Assembly: GCA_000711775.1 (NCBI GenBank)
Contig: ARYC01000057.1
Coordinates: forward strand, 62,001-126,000
DNA length: 64,000 bases
Direction: 5' to 3'
Origin: Oxytricha trifallax
Lineage: Eukaryota; Ciliophora; Spirotrichea; Sporadotrichida; Oxytrichidae
Of the stretch, positions 45,701 through 55,059 are shown in pieces. The notes under the pieces are model-generated. The model was not told the origin of the DNA. It saw only the letters and a list, made by a program, of their open reading frames with translations, and made no database searches. The position numbers and the translations under genes are program-made. Position 1 is the first letter of the stretch. The number at the start of each line of letters is the position of its first letter.

Positions 45701-47110
45701 AAGATAAGAGATAGTAACTTTAGCAAAGGTTCTTGGCGCTCCTGGCTACTTCCCAATAAGAGAGAAGTGGACGAATGGATCAGTTTAGTGGGATGTATGG
45801 GCAGTAGCTGCTATAATTTTAGAGAGTGACATGGAATGCATGTCTTACTATGGTACCAAATAAGAGAAATAATCAATAAGTTTAGTGAGTAAGCATATAA
45901 ATCAGGATGATATCTGCAAAGAAATCAAACAGATTGTAGACATGATAATTGTAAGAGCACCATCATATCCAAGATAATCCTTAGACGATATACTTGAACC
46001 ACTATAGAGAGCAAGATTCAAGAGATACAATAAAGACAAGCAGATAAAATTTGTTTGAGTTAAATAGCCTAATAATTATTAAATATACTTAAAATTCACA
46101 TAAAACCTGCACTTTCTCTACTAACCCCAATCAGACCTCAACTATACCCTACAAATCAAAGCACTTATAAACCTCACTAAGGGGTTTTGGGGTTTTGATT
46201 GTGATAGAGTATTCGATACGCAAATCGCTCATAGAATTATCAATCAGGATTCTGAAATTTATTTAAATGTTATAGTTTTTTAGAACATTTTAAAATCACT
46301 CATACAGATAATTTAACTTCTTGAATTTTGCTCATAATGTAATTTTTAAGATTCTGATGAGCCTCGTGATCAAAATATAAGTTTGAATCATCTTTTGAAG
46401 GAATACATCCAAGTTGAAAACGATTAGAAGGAAACAATTTGCTCTTATATGAAAAAAGAACCAGGATTCTGGTGGCAGGTAATACAATCCACATACTTTA
46501 TACCCTTACTTATAGAGACCTTTGAGTTAAATTATGTAGGAGTACGCTGCTCAAGATGTGATTTTTCTTCCATCAGTCTACGGTACCATGATGAGAAATT
46601 TCTTCCTGGAGAATCTGAATTAATGTAGCAATCGCTTTTAAATTTCTTTACTTTTATTTGAATCGAATAAAATAAAGCGGCAATTATACCACAAGTCCAG
46701 AGCAGCATAGATACGGTCAAAAACTTTGGTCTTTCGATTCTAGCTCGAATAGGCAAAATCACTTTCTCTCTCCTGCAGTGAATGACAGGGCTTCTACTAC
46801 ATCAACTAGCTATGATTCAAATTAATCCCTTGAAAGTGGGAATAAATCCAACAGTTATTAAGAGGTATACCTTGGCGACAATTATAATTAAGATCCTATT
46901 ACTGCATGGGATTAATTTTGTAATGTAATCTATGAAAAGACTTAACTCAAATTAAATAACATAATTTTTTAAAATAACCCAATAAACTTTGAAAGTTTGG
47001 TTAAGGGAATTAGTAAAAATTTATAATTGGTATATTTTTAACAATTTTTAAAACTAATTAAACCAAAAATGAGAAGAAATTCAACATTTTAAAGAGAAAT
47101 AAAGCGATGA
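39772..47110 (+). CDS. EXD1-like 3'-5' exonuclease, split by six inserts including a TBE
   Basis: DEDD-type exonuclease-domain protein; EXD1 relatives act with PIWI/small-RNA pathways in animals. Joined reading: MQVSSSKSIFVQ, AEVCLIEKEGDLAQFNEF, LGVDCEGLSRTQPLSLVQ (first D and E), CFLFDILKLNG, IIKIFHDFCEDTAAL (second D), VFDTQIAHRI, EPGFWWQ, RPLSQIMQEYAAQDV (last D), YGTMMRNFFLEN, then a Ser/Asn-rich extension. Two introns (41896-41924, 46479-46515). Inserts of 59, 1535, 152, 4119, 102 and 52 nt removed from 7339 nt leave 1254 nt: 417 codons plus TGA 47108-47110. Catalytic residues all present. Strong. Confidence 0.92.
39819..39883 (+). other. IES, 59 nt, pointer AAATAT
   Basis: AAATAT at 39819-39824 and 39878-39883 in the same phase; excision joins QKHSKN to ISLSNTPNHH. 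Confidence 0.65.
40063..41589. mobile_element. 1.5-kb inverted-repeat element acting as an IES, 8-bp target duplication
   Basis: Ends are 27-bp inverted repeats with four mismatches (left GGTTGTTGATACCAGGACAT, right complement GGGTGTTGATATCGGGACGT). AAGTGAGG flanks it on both sides (40055-40062 and 41590-41597). Removing element plus one copy joins VVTKSE to EEVNNNLK in the EXD1-like gene. No long coding frame inside, so non-autonomous. An 8-bp duplication with GG-tipped repeats would suit Merlin- or hAT-like families; not decided. Confidence 0.85.
41667..41826 (+). other. IES, 152 nt, pointer AAAATTAT
   Basis: AAAATTAT at 41667-41674 and 41819-41826, same phase; excision joins FLLQNY to ESCIILGVDCEG just before the first catalytic Asp. 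Confidence 0.75.
41896..41924 (+). other. Intron, 29 nt
   Basis: GTAATTT..CTTTAG joins PLSLVQ to IGNEDKCFLFD, as expected for the exonuclease fold. Confidence 0.8.
42184..43247 (+). pseudogene. TBE copy 2 42-kDa transposase, single-base deletion
   Basis: ATG 42184 to TGA 43245. One T is missing near 42363 in the helix-turn-helix part (CTTGTGGCTG versus CTTGTTGGCTG in copies 1 and 3), and the shared TGA lies at 42393-42395. The catalytic half is open with HADEAVF, FVDNLTVHK and NGIEFYW, so the DDE triad is intact. Confidence 0.8.
43254..44043 (-). pseudogene. TBE copy 2 22-kDa gene, frameshifted
   Basis: ATG 44043. The 36-nt GT..AG stretch is open in frame here. One G is missing near 43660 after NFFFGVL. 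The downstream part reads as in copy 1 and would end at 43254, 6 nt from the transposase stop. Confidence 0.7.
44090..44235 (+). CDS. Conserved coding-like block upstream of the 57-kDa gene (copy 2)
   Basis: Reads VLDPTVKNLSIKYGH, LIGGQPGKDTWRKLAEAV and TNFRDGAPFL. The same block is in copies 1, 3 (one base lost) and 5. No ATG precedes it in frame. Could be a first exon of the 57-kDa gene with the GGTACC region as intron, or a separate small product. Confidence 0.5.
44610..46058 (+). CDS. TBE copy 2 57-kDa zinc-finger/kinase-like protein, intact
   Basis: 482 codons, ATG 44610 to TGA 46056, matching the known 57-kDa size. Two C2H2 fingers at about residues 90-175 (YQCEDCQNHFS..HLKEVH and YQCTTCNKSYTHS..HMQKHH), a Lys/Arg/Gln-rich linker, then a protein-kinase-like domain: EYAYKVYPFS (candidate ATP Lys), VHRDLKPENVML catalytic loop, VVIDFNRALR where the usual DFG is DFN, then PGYFPIREKW and WDVWAVAAII. 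The role in transposition is not established. Many Gln codons are TAA/TAG, so no other code would give a full-length product. Confidence 0.9.
46248..46357 (+). other. IES, 102 nt, pointer GATTCTGA
   Basis: GATTCTGA at 46248-46255 and 46350-46357; excision joins RIINQDS to DEPRDQNISL. The insert is open and a multiple of three, but the 8-bp repeat and its composition mark it as an IES. Confidence 0.8.
46479..46515 (+). other. Intron, 37 nt
   Basis: GTAATAC..TTATAG joins GFWWQ to RPLSQ, a conserved W-x-R-P-L junction of the family. Confidence 0.85.
46628..46684 (+). other. IES, 52 nt, pointer GCAAT
   Basis: GCAAT at 46628-46632 and 46680-46684 in the same phase; excision corrects the frame and joins NLNQCSN to YTTSPEQHRYG. 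Confidence 0.75.
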
Positions 47111-47479
47111 TAAGCTAATTGCTTTCATTACATTTTTGGAATATACTGTACTATCCTTACTCAATAGAGTTTAGACATCTTTAATAATTTCTGAAAAAAT
47201 GATTGAGGTCTTTTGCCCATAAAACTGAGTGAAAAAAGTTCCTAGACCATTTATAATTAGCCAAAATTTTAATAAAAATAAAACCCTTTTTATTGCTCAT
47301 TCCTCAAACAAATATAAGAATAATAATTATTTTTAAAATTCTTCATGAGAATGTAAAAATTAATTGCACCAAGCCCCTTTTTTGGGAACATATTATGTTT
47401 AATTTTTTTAAATGCTTTTATAACTCTGCGAAAGATATGCTTATATCAATAATAAGATACCAATTAAATTTGATCTAAA

Positions 47480-48640
47480 AAAGGGGAGCACGGTCAAGGC
47501 TTTCCTAAAGTAAGTCCAACACTCTCAATTGCGGATTTAAATATTTTTATAGGAATTTTCAATAATTTGGCATTTATTGCAGTCTCAATCTAGGAGTATC
47601 AGGATATGTCAGTGACCCAGAAACAGTAAATAATCTAAAAGCTAAATTCTAAATTGGCGATATAATTGACCTATAAGTCTCAGAGGATTTCAGTTCAGAG
47701 ATTAATGGTTAATACGAGAGGGCACTGATTTATCTTGAAATGCCAGTAGACCCCGCATCTAAGTAAAAACAACTGCAAAGAGCACTTTTTAGTTGTCTGG
47801 CAGCTGTGGCAAACAACTCATCTCCAGAAACTGAGAACTATTTATTGGCAATTCCATAAACAGCCTACAGATTAATGTTCAATTCTTTTTTGAATACCTC
47901 CCCATACCAATATTGTTTATTGGTAAATTAAATTAAACAAATTGACATCTTATTCTGATTTCGGACACAACCTATATAATGAAGATATGAGAAACTAAAA
48001 CGGCTCAGGCTTTTACTTTGGAATCGATAATCATAAGAGACTTGAACCATCTCATTAGAGCATCGATTTGATTACTCACATTACTGAAACTATCTCATCA
48101 TTGGAGTAGTAACCTTGCAATAACATTGAGTATAACGGACATAATCAATAAGTTTGGAGAAATTTGTTTTACGCATTATACAATTGTGTTAATTAATCAT
48201 CTCAAATATTTTACTTAATTTTAGTACAATTTTTGTTGAAATTCAGAGCATAAACAACGAAAGTATTTTCACAAGAAAGAATAGCATTACAAGCAAGATT
48301 TCTATAGATAATCAAACCCTAAGTAATAACTCAAGAAAAATGAAGAATATTCAGAAGAGTATTACTTTAATGAACTGAAAGATTACAGAGTCGAAACCAC
48401 CACAAAAAAGTATAGAAAGTATACTGTGGACACAACTTCAAACTGTTTAACTTCTTCATAAAAGACTTCCCTTATTAATTGTAAGAGCTTTTTTATATTT
48501 TGCGGATAAATCGTAAAATTCTACCAAAGAATTTATATGAGTTTATCAAATACTTCCCCACATGGCATAAAAGATTAAAAATGTAAGGATACAAACAAAG
48601 CAAAGCAAGTTGAGTAATTTTGAGAATAAACATGACTTTG
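47480..48640 (+). CDS. Hypothetical protein, multi-segment
   Basis: Plus-strand segments with protein-like composition: about 47580-47925 (NLGVSGYVSDPETV, YERALIYLEMPVDP, LFSCLAAVANNSSPE), about 47955-48340 (YSDFGHNLYNEDMRN, GFYFGIDNHKRLEPSHQ) and about 48340-48620. Frames change between them, so IESs or introns are present; none was fixed. The first ATG is not clear. No family recognised. Confidence 0.45.
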
Positions 48641-48943
48641 CATGAATTCATTTCTAGTTTAGTGAATATAAATAATAGCAGTATTAGTAGTAAATATTAT
48701 ACAGAGTGATTGTATCAAACATCATAGCTTATCTTACTTTTCATTTGTAACTAGTACCCATCCACTACAATAGGTTAATAGGAATAAATAGCATTAAATT
48801 TATTTTAAACTCATTCATTTACAATAACTATTCTTAGCTCTCATTAATAGAAATTAAATTAAATTCACCTATAAAACTTACATAATTTATTAACAAAATT
48901 ATTGATAATTATCTATAATTAAACCTAAATTTAACAATTTTTA

Positions 48944-49167
48944 ATGTCTTAAAATCCAATCGTTTCATTATCTTCAGGTGAGAATCCAGGGCTAAGGCTT
49001 AATTACAGAGTATACTACGCAACCTCAGAAGACCCAGAATATCCCGCACAACTAATCCAAATAGATTACTCCAAAGATGAAGAATATTAAAGAAGTGCAA
49101 ACGGTTGGCAGTCGAAAAAGTTCTGTTCATACCCACAAGAAATTATTGTGTAAATTATGACTCCAAT
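48944..49167 (+). CDS. CEP104-like protein, first MDS only
   Basis: From ATG 48944 (MSQNPIVSLSSGENPG) the frame reaches NGWQSKKFCSYPQEIIVQI, which matches the N-terminal domain of CEP104 (GWRSPRFCQFPQEIVLQM in human), a ciliary-tip and centriole protein. The frame then meets TBE copy 3. The sequence right of that TBE does not continue the family motif (expected IRKLQLL), so the MDS probably ends just before the transposon and later segments lie outside this stretch. Confidence 0.65.
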
Positions 49168-49269
49168 CAAAACCCCAAAACCCCTTAGTGAGGTTTATAA
49201 GTGCTTTGATTTGTAGGGTATAGTTGGGGTCTTATTGGGGTTAGTAGAGAAATTAGGTCAAATTGCAAA

Positions 49270-50334
49270 ATGAGAAATAGAAATTAGCGAAATTTAGGGT
49301 ATATTTATGATAAGTAATATTTAGATTTACTGCTAAAGCTTAGGTATGGTACAAGTATTTATATAGACTAAGTCAAACCAGTAATGAATTATGCTGCTAT
49401 AGCAAAGCTTCTGCGCTAGAGTGCCTCAACAGTTAGGTATCATTGCTTGTTGGCTGTTTAGCATTATAATTCAGGCACTTGAAAGCATCCTGCATGAAAA
49501 TAAAAAATCTCACAGCACCATATTGACTACCTCTGCGACTCGAAGACTTTGAAGTATTGGGCACACTTTCCATTAGACTAGCGAGCTGTGATGTTTCATC
49601 GCAGGTTTACTGACATGCGCATCTCTCTTTAGACTATAGCTAATATTTATAGACGAAATGGCATTACTTTCAAGACTGTCAACAGAGTGAAGAGAGTGAT
49701 TGATTTTACAGTAACATTTTATAGTAATAATTTAAACTATATATATGATTAAATGCAGAGAGCTATTACTAATAACATCAAGTTCATACATGCTGATGAA
49801 GCTGTGTTTACGTTCAACACTTTTATTAATAAGTCATGGTACAAGAAGTATGATAACATAGAAGTTTATGACTAAAAAGTAAAGGTAGTCACCCATGCAG
49901 TTTTAGCTGGTATAAGTGAAGATTCAGGCTTAGAGAGTAATGTCATTCACCCTCGCTCTATTAAGTGAGAGTAGTATATAGAGTTCCTACATAAGCTCAG
50001 AGAGAAGTATAGCAATCAAGAGATCATCCTGTTTGTTGATAACCTTTCAGTTCATAAGACTAAGGAGTCTAAGAAAGCCTATGAAGAACTAAACATAACT
50101 CCTGTTTATAACGCTCCTTATATCCCATAATTTAATGGAATTGAATTCTACTGGAGTTAAATCAAGACTCATTACAAGAAGCTGCTTCTGTATCATCTTA
50201 TGCATGACTTGCCCATCGATACAGTAGACTTAATTCAAAGCAGCTGTAAGAGAGTGAGCGTAGATAAGACAACAGTATGTGCGAGATAGGGAAGAATGAA
50301 TGTTTATAAATAAGTTTTAGATTTAAACGAATGA
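49270..50334 (+). pseudogene. TBE copy 3 42-kDa transposase with internal TGAs
   Basis: 355 codons in one frame, no indels, but TGA at codon 71 (49480, shared by all copies), codon 76 (49495) and codon 233 (49966, an Arg CGA in copies 1 and 2). DDE residues remain (HADEAVF, LFVDNLSVHK, NGIEFYW). Confidence 0.85.
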
Positions 50335-50340
50335 ATATAT

Positions 50341-51128
50341 TCACATATTATTGACCCATAAATGGGTTTGGTTTCTCTTTCTTCTCTTCTTCTTATGGCT
50401 TGCTTGGGCCCATATTTCTTCTCTTAGTGCCAGCTCCTGCATCTATGTTTATTTCATCTGGCTTTTAAAAATCTTTATAAAGTCTCTTGCTCACTTAATA
50501 AATAGTCTATGACTTTCTCTCTCAGAGAACCTTTGATTCTCTTTCATTAGGAATATACCAGTTCCAGGTTTCCCTACAAAGTTATATGTCAAAGCTTAAT
50601 AGAGAGGAATGGATGCTTCTTGAGCTCTGCGAGCCAGGTCTCGCTTATTAGTATGCCTTGCTTCTTTTGATCTTCAGGAAAAATAGATTAACGTTTCTTG
50701 TGAGCTTCTTCAATGATCTCTCTGAGATAACTCTCTCTTAAAGTGCCAAGAACACCAAAGAAGAAGTTCCTCTCTGGTAGTTTATTAGAGAGTTGTTTCT
50801 TGGTAGGAAGGTAAACTATCAACTCTTCATCATTCATCGCATCATCGTAGAGATTAATGACTGAAATCTCTGGGTAGTTTGGTATATCTATCAACTTTAT
50901 TTCATTGTTTTAGAAGGCTTTCTTCTCATCACAGAGAATAGCTTTTAAGAATGAAATTTTGGTACCTTCCATCGTTGGAAGGAATAAACCCACTAAAGTA
51001 TGTGGTTAAATATATGTCATATATTTACCATGCTGAGTGAGGTATCGATAGAGATCTTCCTTGCTTCTAAATCTTGAGATCATTTCTTAAGCTTCAACCC
51101 TCTTCATTGCAGTACTTATAGATTCCAT
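50341..51128 (-). pseudogene. TBE copy 3 22-kDa gene
   Basis: ATG 51128. The 36-nt GT..AG stretch is open here. The middle (IDIPNYPEISVINLYDDA, then NFFFGVLGTLRESY) is intact. The second candidate intron has lost its GT (ATTAAG), and two bases are missing near the end. Confidence 0.65.
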
Positions 51129-51171
51129 CCTTGTTCCTTCTCTTGTTATTGAATTTCAAATTCTATTATAT

Positions 51172-51310
51172 AGAGTTCTGGATCCTAGTGTTAAAAATCT
51201 TAGTATTAAATATGGGCATCTTATAGGAGGTAACCTGATAAGGATACGTGGAGAAAGCTGGCAGAAGCTGTAACAAACTTCAGAGATGGAGCTCCATTTT
51301 TATCAATTTA
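51172..51310 (+). pseudogene. Conserved coding-like block (copy 3), one base lost
   Basis: Same block as at 44090-44235 but with a deletion after GGAGGT that shifts the frame. Confidence 0.4.
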
Positions 51311-51693
51311 GTTCCATTAAATTAGTACTAAATTTGTTTAAATTTAATTAGTACTGGTACTAATCCCGTTTAATTTTAATTGGTACCAATTTAATAGTAC
51401 CAAAACTTAATTAGTACCTAGTTTTAAACTAATGAGGTTTTAATGGAAAAGTTCCAAAATGGTTCAAAACCTAATTGGTACCAGTACCGACCTGAATTTA
51501 TTCTCAGTTGGTACCAAAATTAAAAATATTAAGCATAAAATTAGAAAAACTATAGTTATAAACTAAGTATAAATATGATGTCTAACACCTAAGAATCAAC
51601 CATGGTTGTTGCAGTGCCAGCTCCTATACAAAGTTAGTATAGCCAGTGAGGTTTTCACTTATTAATAATAGAAATTTAAATTTGAATTTAAAC

Positions 51694-53130
51694 ATGGCGG
51701 CTAACTTAAATCGCAAAGCAGTCTCTCTTGGCAGCGGATAATCTTAGCTAAACTTTGGCTAAACTAAGAAGCCAGAGATCATCTACATTGAAAAGGAACC
51801 AGAGCTTAAAGCTCTTGAGTTGGAATCAGAGGTGTTTGTTATAGAAATAAATATCAGGAAGCAGAGAGCAGAGATGGGTATTTAAACGCTAATCGAAGAT
51901 GTTGAGGAGTTAAAAGAACAGCTCACAGTAGAAAAAATTAAAGAAATATAATGTGATGAATGCTAAAATATCTTCTCAACTGATTCTAGCTTGAAGAGGC
52001 ACATCAAAGAAATACACTCTGGTAGAGCTAATCAAGCATGTAAAGTCGATGGCAGATATTAATGCACAACTTGTATGAAGTCCTATACCCATTCAGCAAA
52101 AGTGAAGAAACATATGCAAAAGCATCACTTAAGCGAGTTCTTGATTCAAGATAAAGAAACTTAAAAGCTTATACCTGCCAAGAGAAAATCAAATACTATT
52201 GAGTCATAAAGAGATTAACAGGAGAGACTCAAGAGATAGAGGCTGCATGAATTGATGAATCAACCGCTAGGCAACACTATATTAGCATGCTTCTAAACCA
52301 AAGCTCTGAACATACCTGCATGAAATGCAATTGATATTAGCAGTTGTATTGATAACTATTTGCAAATAAGCGTTCCTGCAAAACCAAAACTTATTGTAAT
52401 TGATGACTATGCATACAAGGTGTATCCTTACAGCTATCTACTTAAGAATGAGCAGTACAAAAATGAGTTTGCTAACGAATACATGATTCTTAGAGAGGCT
52501 TAGAGAAGATTGCAAGAACTTGCTTAAGCTAAATGGTGTCATTTTAAGCTACGGTTATATCGCATTAAGGCTTAAGAAATATGAAATGACTCTGAGAGAA
52601 TATCTGAATCATAACAGATACCCAGATGATTGAATGAAATACTATCAGATATGATATAAGGTGTCAAGGAGTTACATGAACTTGGATATGTTCATAGAGA
52701 TTTGAAGCCAGAAAATGTTATGATAAACCTATGCCCTTTAGAAGTAATTGTTATAGATTTCAAAAGAGCATTAAGATAAGAGATAGTAACCTTAGCAAAG
52801 GTTCTTGGGACACCAGGATACTTCCCAATCAGAGAGAAATGGACTAATGGCTCTGTTTAGTGGGATGTATGGGCAATCGGAGCTATTATATTAGAGAGTG
52901 ATATGGAAAGTATAGCTTACTTTGGTACAAAATTTGAAAAATAATCAATCTGTTTAGCTTAAAAGCATATCAAGTAAGAAAATGTATGCAAGGAAATAAA
53001 AAAGATAGTTGAGATGATAATAATCAGTGCTCCCTCTTATCCAAGGTAAACATTAGATGACATACTTGTGCCACTAAAGAGAGCAAGATTCCAGAGATAT
53101 AACAAAGACAAGCAAATAAAATTCGTTTGA
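51694..53130 (+). pseudogene. TBE copy 3 57-kDa gene, broken
   Basis: ATG 51694; fingers intact, but a TGA at 52321 and single-base deletions near 52506 and 52631 break the kinase part. HRDLKPENVM is still readable; the following DFN is DFK. Confidence 0.8.
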
Positions 53131-53599
53131 ATTAAGTACACTAATACTCATTAAATATTCATTAAATTCACATAAAACCTGCGTTTTCTCTAATAACCCC
53201 AATAAGACCCCAACTATACCCTACAAATCAAAGCACTTATAAACCTCACTAAGGTTTTGGGGTTTTGAATATATGACTAAGATTTATAAATTGTGAGACT
53301 TTAAAAAGTTCATTGCCAAAGAGGGTAATTTATGCTTTCATAAATGGTAGCATTTACACTTATTATCGGTTTAAGTTTGAGAATTAAATTAAAAAAACTA
53401 TAATTTAAAATAATTTATATTTTTTTAATTACGCACTATAAATATGAATTAGCTTATAAAGATTTTGTTTCTCTATCTAAAATAAAATTAGTTATCTAAT
53501 TATCATCATCTTATCTGAGCAAGAACTTGAATTTATAAATTATTCTTTCATCAAATTAAATAAATATTCTTTATTTAATATAATCTTGTAAAAATTTAA

Positions 53600-54470
53600 A
53601 GCAAAATAGATTGTTATTTTAATCTTTAGGGAGGATAGTATGATTAAGTTAATGCTGTAAAGACTGCCTTATAATCGATTTCCTTTGCTTTAAAAAGAGA
53701 GATAACTGCCTAATCTCAGTTTTATAGTCATATTTTTCATCCCACTCCATATTTTTGTCAAGCTGTTAGTATCGCATCTTGCTTGGCGATGAAATTTATT
53801 TTTGAATTTATAGATTTGCAGTGAGACTAAGGTTTCCAGAATTCAAAGAAAGTTGTAACTTTTAAGTAATTGATTTCAGACAACTATGATTTCTTAATCT
53901 GTTAATTAGCTAATTATTTTTAAGTCATCTGTTTAAACACAATCTTATATATACTTTACTTAGCTTGCTATCGATTATTTGATTAATTCTGATTTTCTGT
54001 AAGATTAATCTTATCTTCTTATTACAATTAAATTACTGTATTTTATTCATTCACAACTATTTTCTTGCTAACTTTTACTTTCTTAGAAGCTTTCGCTTTT
54101 ATATAAGCCAGAGTACTGAATGGATTAATGCTATTTAAAAAAACTTTATTCTTTATATTACTCTATTTATTTTTAACTGCAGGCAAGAATTTCAGTTTTT
54201 CGCTTTCATCTTATAGGTAAATTTTATTTTCATCCAGTTGACTATTTTTCAAAGTATCAATTGCATATAAATGCTCCCCAGTGCCAAATCTTATCTAATT
54301 CTTTTAATCCTGAGAATTCTAAGTTTCTTAACTTTAATTTATATGTATAACTAATGTACTTGCGAAGTTCCAAAAAATTCTCAAATTCGTTTAGAGACAA
54401 AGAATCTTAATTAATTTGTTAATGAGGCTGGTAATTATTTATTTATTTTTTTAATAATTCTTATTATAGA
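53600..54470 (-). CDS. Hypothetical protein, multi-segment
   Basis: Minus-strand segments: about 54420-54290 (LSLNEFENFLELRKYI, LRNLEFSGLKE), 54290-54040 (FGTGEHLYAIDTLKNSQ, LKFLPAVKNKQ, KASKKVKVSKKIV), 53930-53770 (LSEINYLKVTTFFEFW) and 53760-53620 (MEWDEKYDYKTEIRQLS). Frames shift at each border. Composition is clearly coding; no family recognised and no start or stop is certain. Confidence 0.45.
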
Positions 54471-55059
54471 TTTTAAAGCAACTGCATATAATTCTTAAGT
54501 TTTATTCTTTAAATGCCTGCTTATGCTGTTTAAGCTTTCATATTAATCTGTACGATATTCAAAAATATATTCTTACAATGAAAAATTATTATATATTCAT
54601 AGTAAACATAATTAACATTTCTAATTAATTATTATAAACTTTGGATGGAGGATAATTAATTAAAATTACTATTGAGCTAATTCTTCTAGTTTTGTTAATT
54701 ATTTATAAGTTAATCAGTATCTAAATTTTGGTTAAAGAAGAGTATGTCTTTTTTTCTCTTATATATTTCATTAATATATTTTATTTAATCAAATTATGTA
54801 AAAATTTCCTCAAGAAAATTGTCCCTTTAATTATTATCTTAATTTTTTATGAATTAATAAGAAAATATCTATATTAGCATTTTTATAAGTTACTCTATGT
54901 AAAATATTTATTAATAATTTTATAATATTTCTTTTGCTTTAAATTATAATTGGTTAGAGAGATACGCTATAAGTTTAAAATCTAGTAAATTAAATAAACC
55001 AATTTATCAGTTATAATTTTTTACTTATATAATAAATCTACTATTAATAGAACCAAGAG
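54471..55059. other. AT-rich spacer
   Basis: No gene recognised; probably intergenic. Confidence 0.4.

Larger units (their letters stand above)
42082..46197. mobile_element. TBE transposon copy 2, complete, 4116 bp
   Basis: Inverted repeats of about 85 bp with C4A4 tips at both ends and ATT duplications (42079-42081, 46198-46200). Opposite orientation to copy 1: transposase (plus), 22-kDa (minus), 57-kDa (plus). Removal with one ATT restores QYNVH-CDRVFDTQIAH of the EXD1-like gene. It holds the only fully open 57-kDa gene in the window. Confidence 0.95.
49168..53267. mobile_element. TBE transposon copy 3, full length, decayed, 4100 bp
   Basis: Same orientation as copy 2, AAT duplications at 49165-49167 and 53268-53270. 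The right tip has lost two G (GGTTTTGGGGTTTTG). All three genes carry stops or frameshifts. Confidence 0.95.

Noticed and set aside
48944..53300. TBE copy 3 interrupting a CEP104 codon
   Set aside because: Collapsing to one AAT gives IMTPIYDQD, which does not continue the CEP104 pattern, so no claim of restoration is made.
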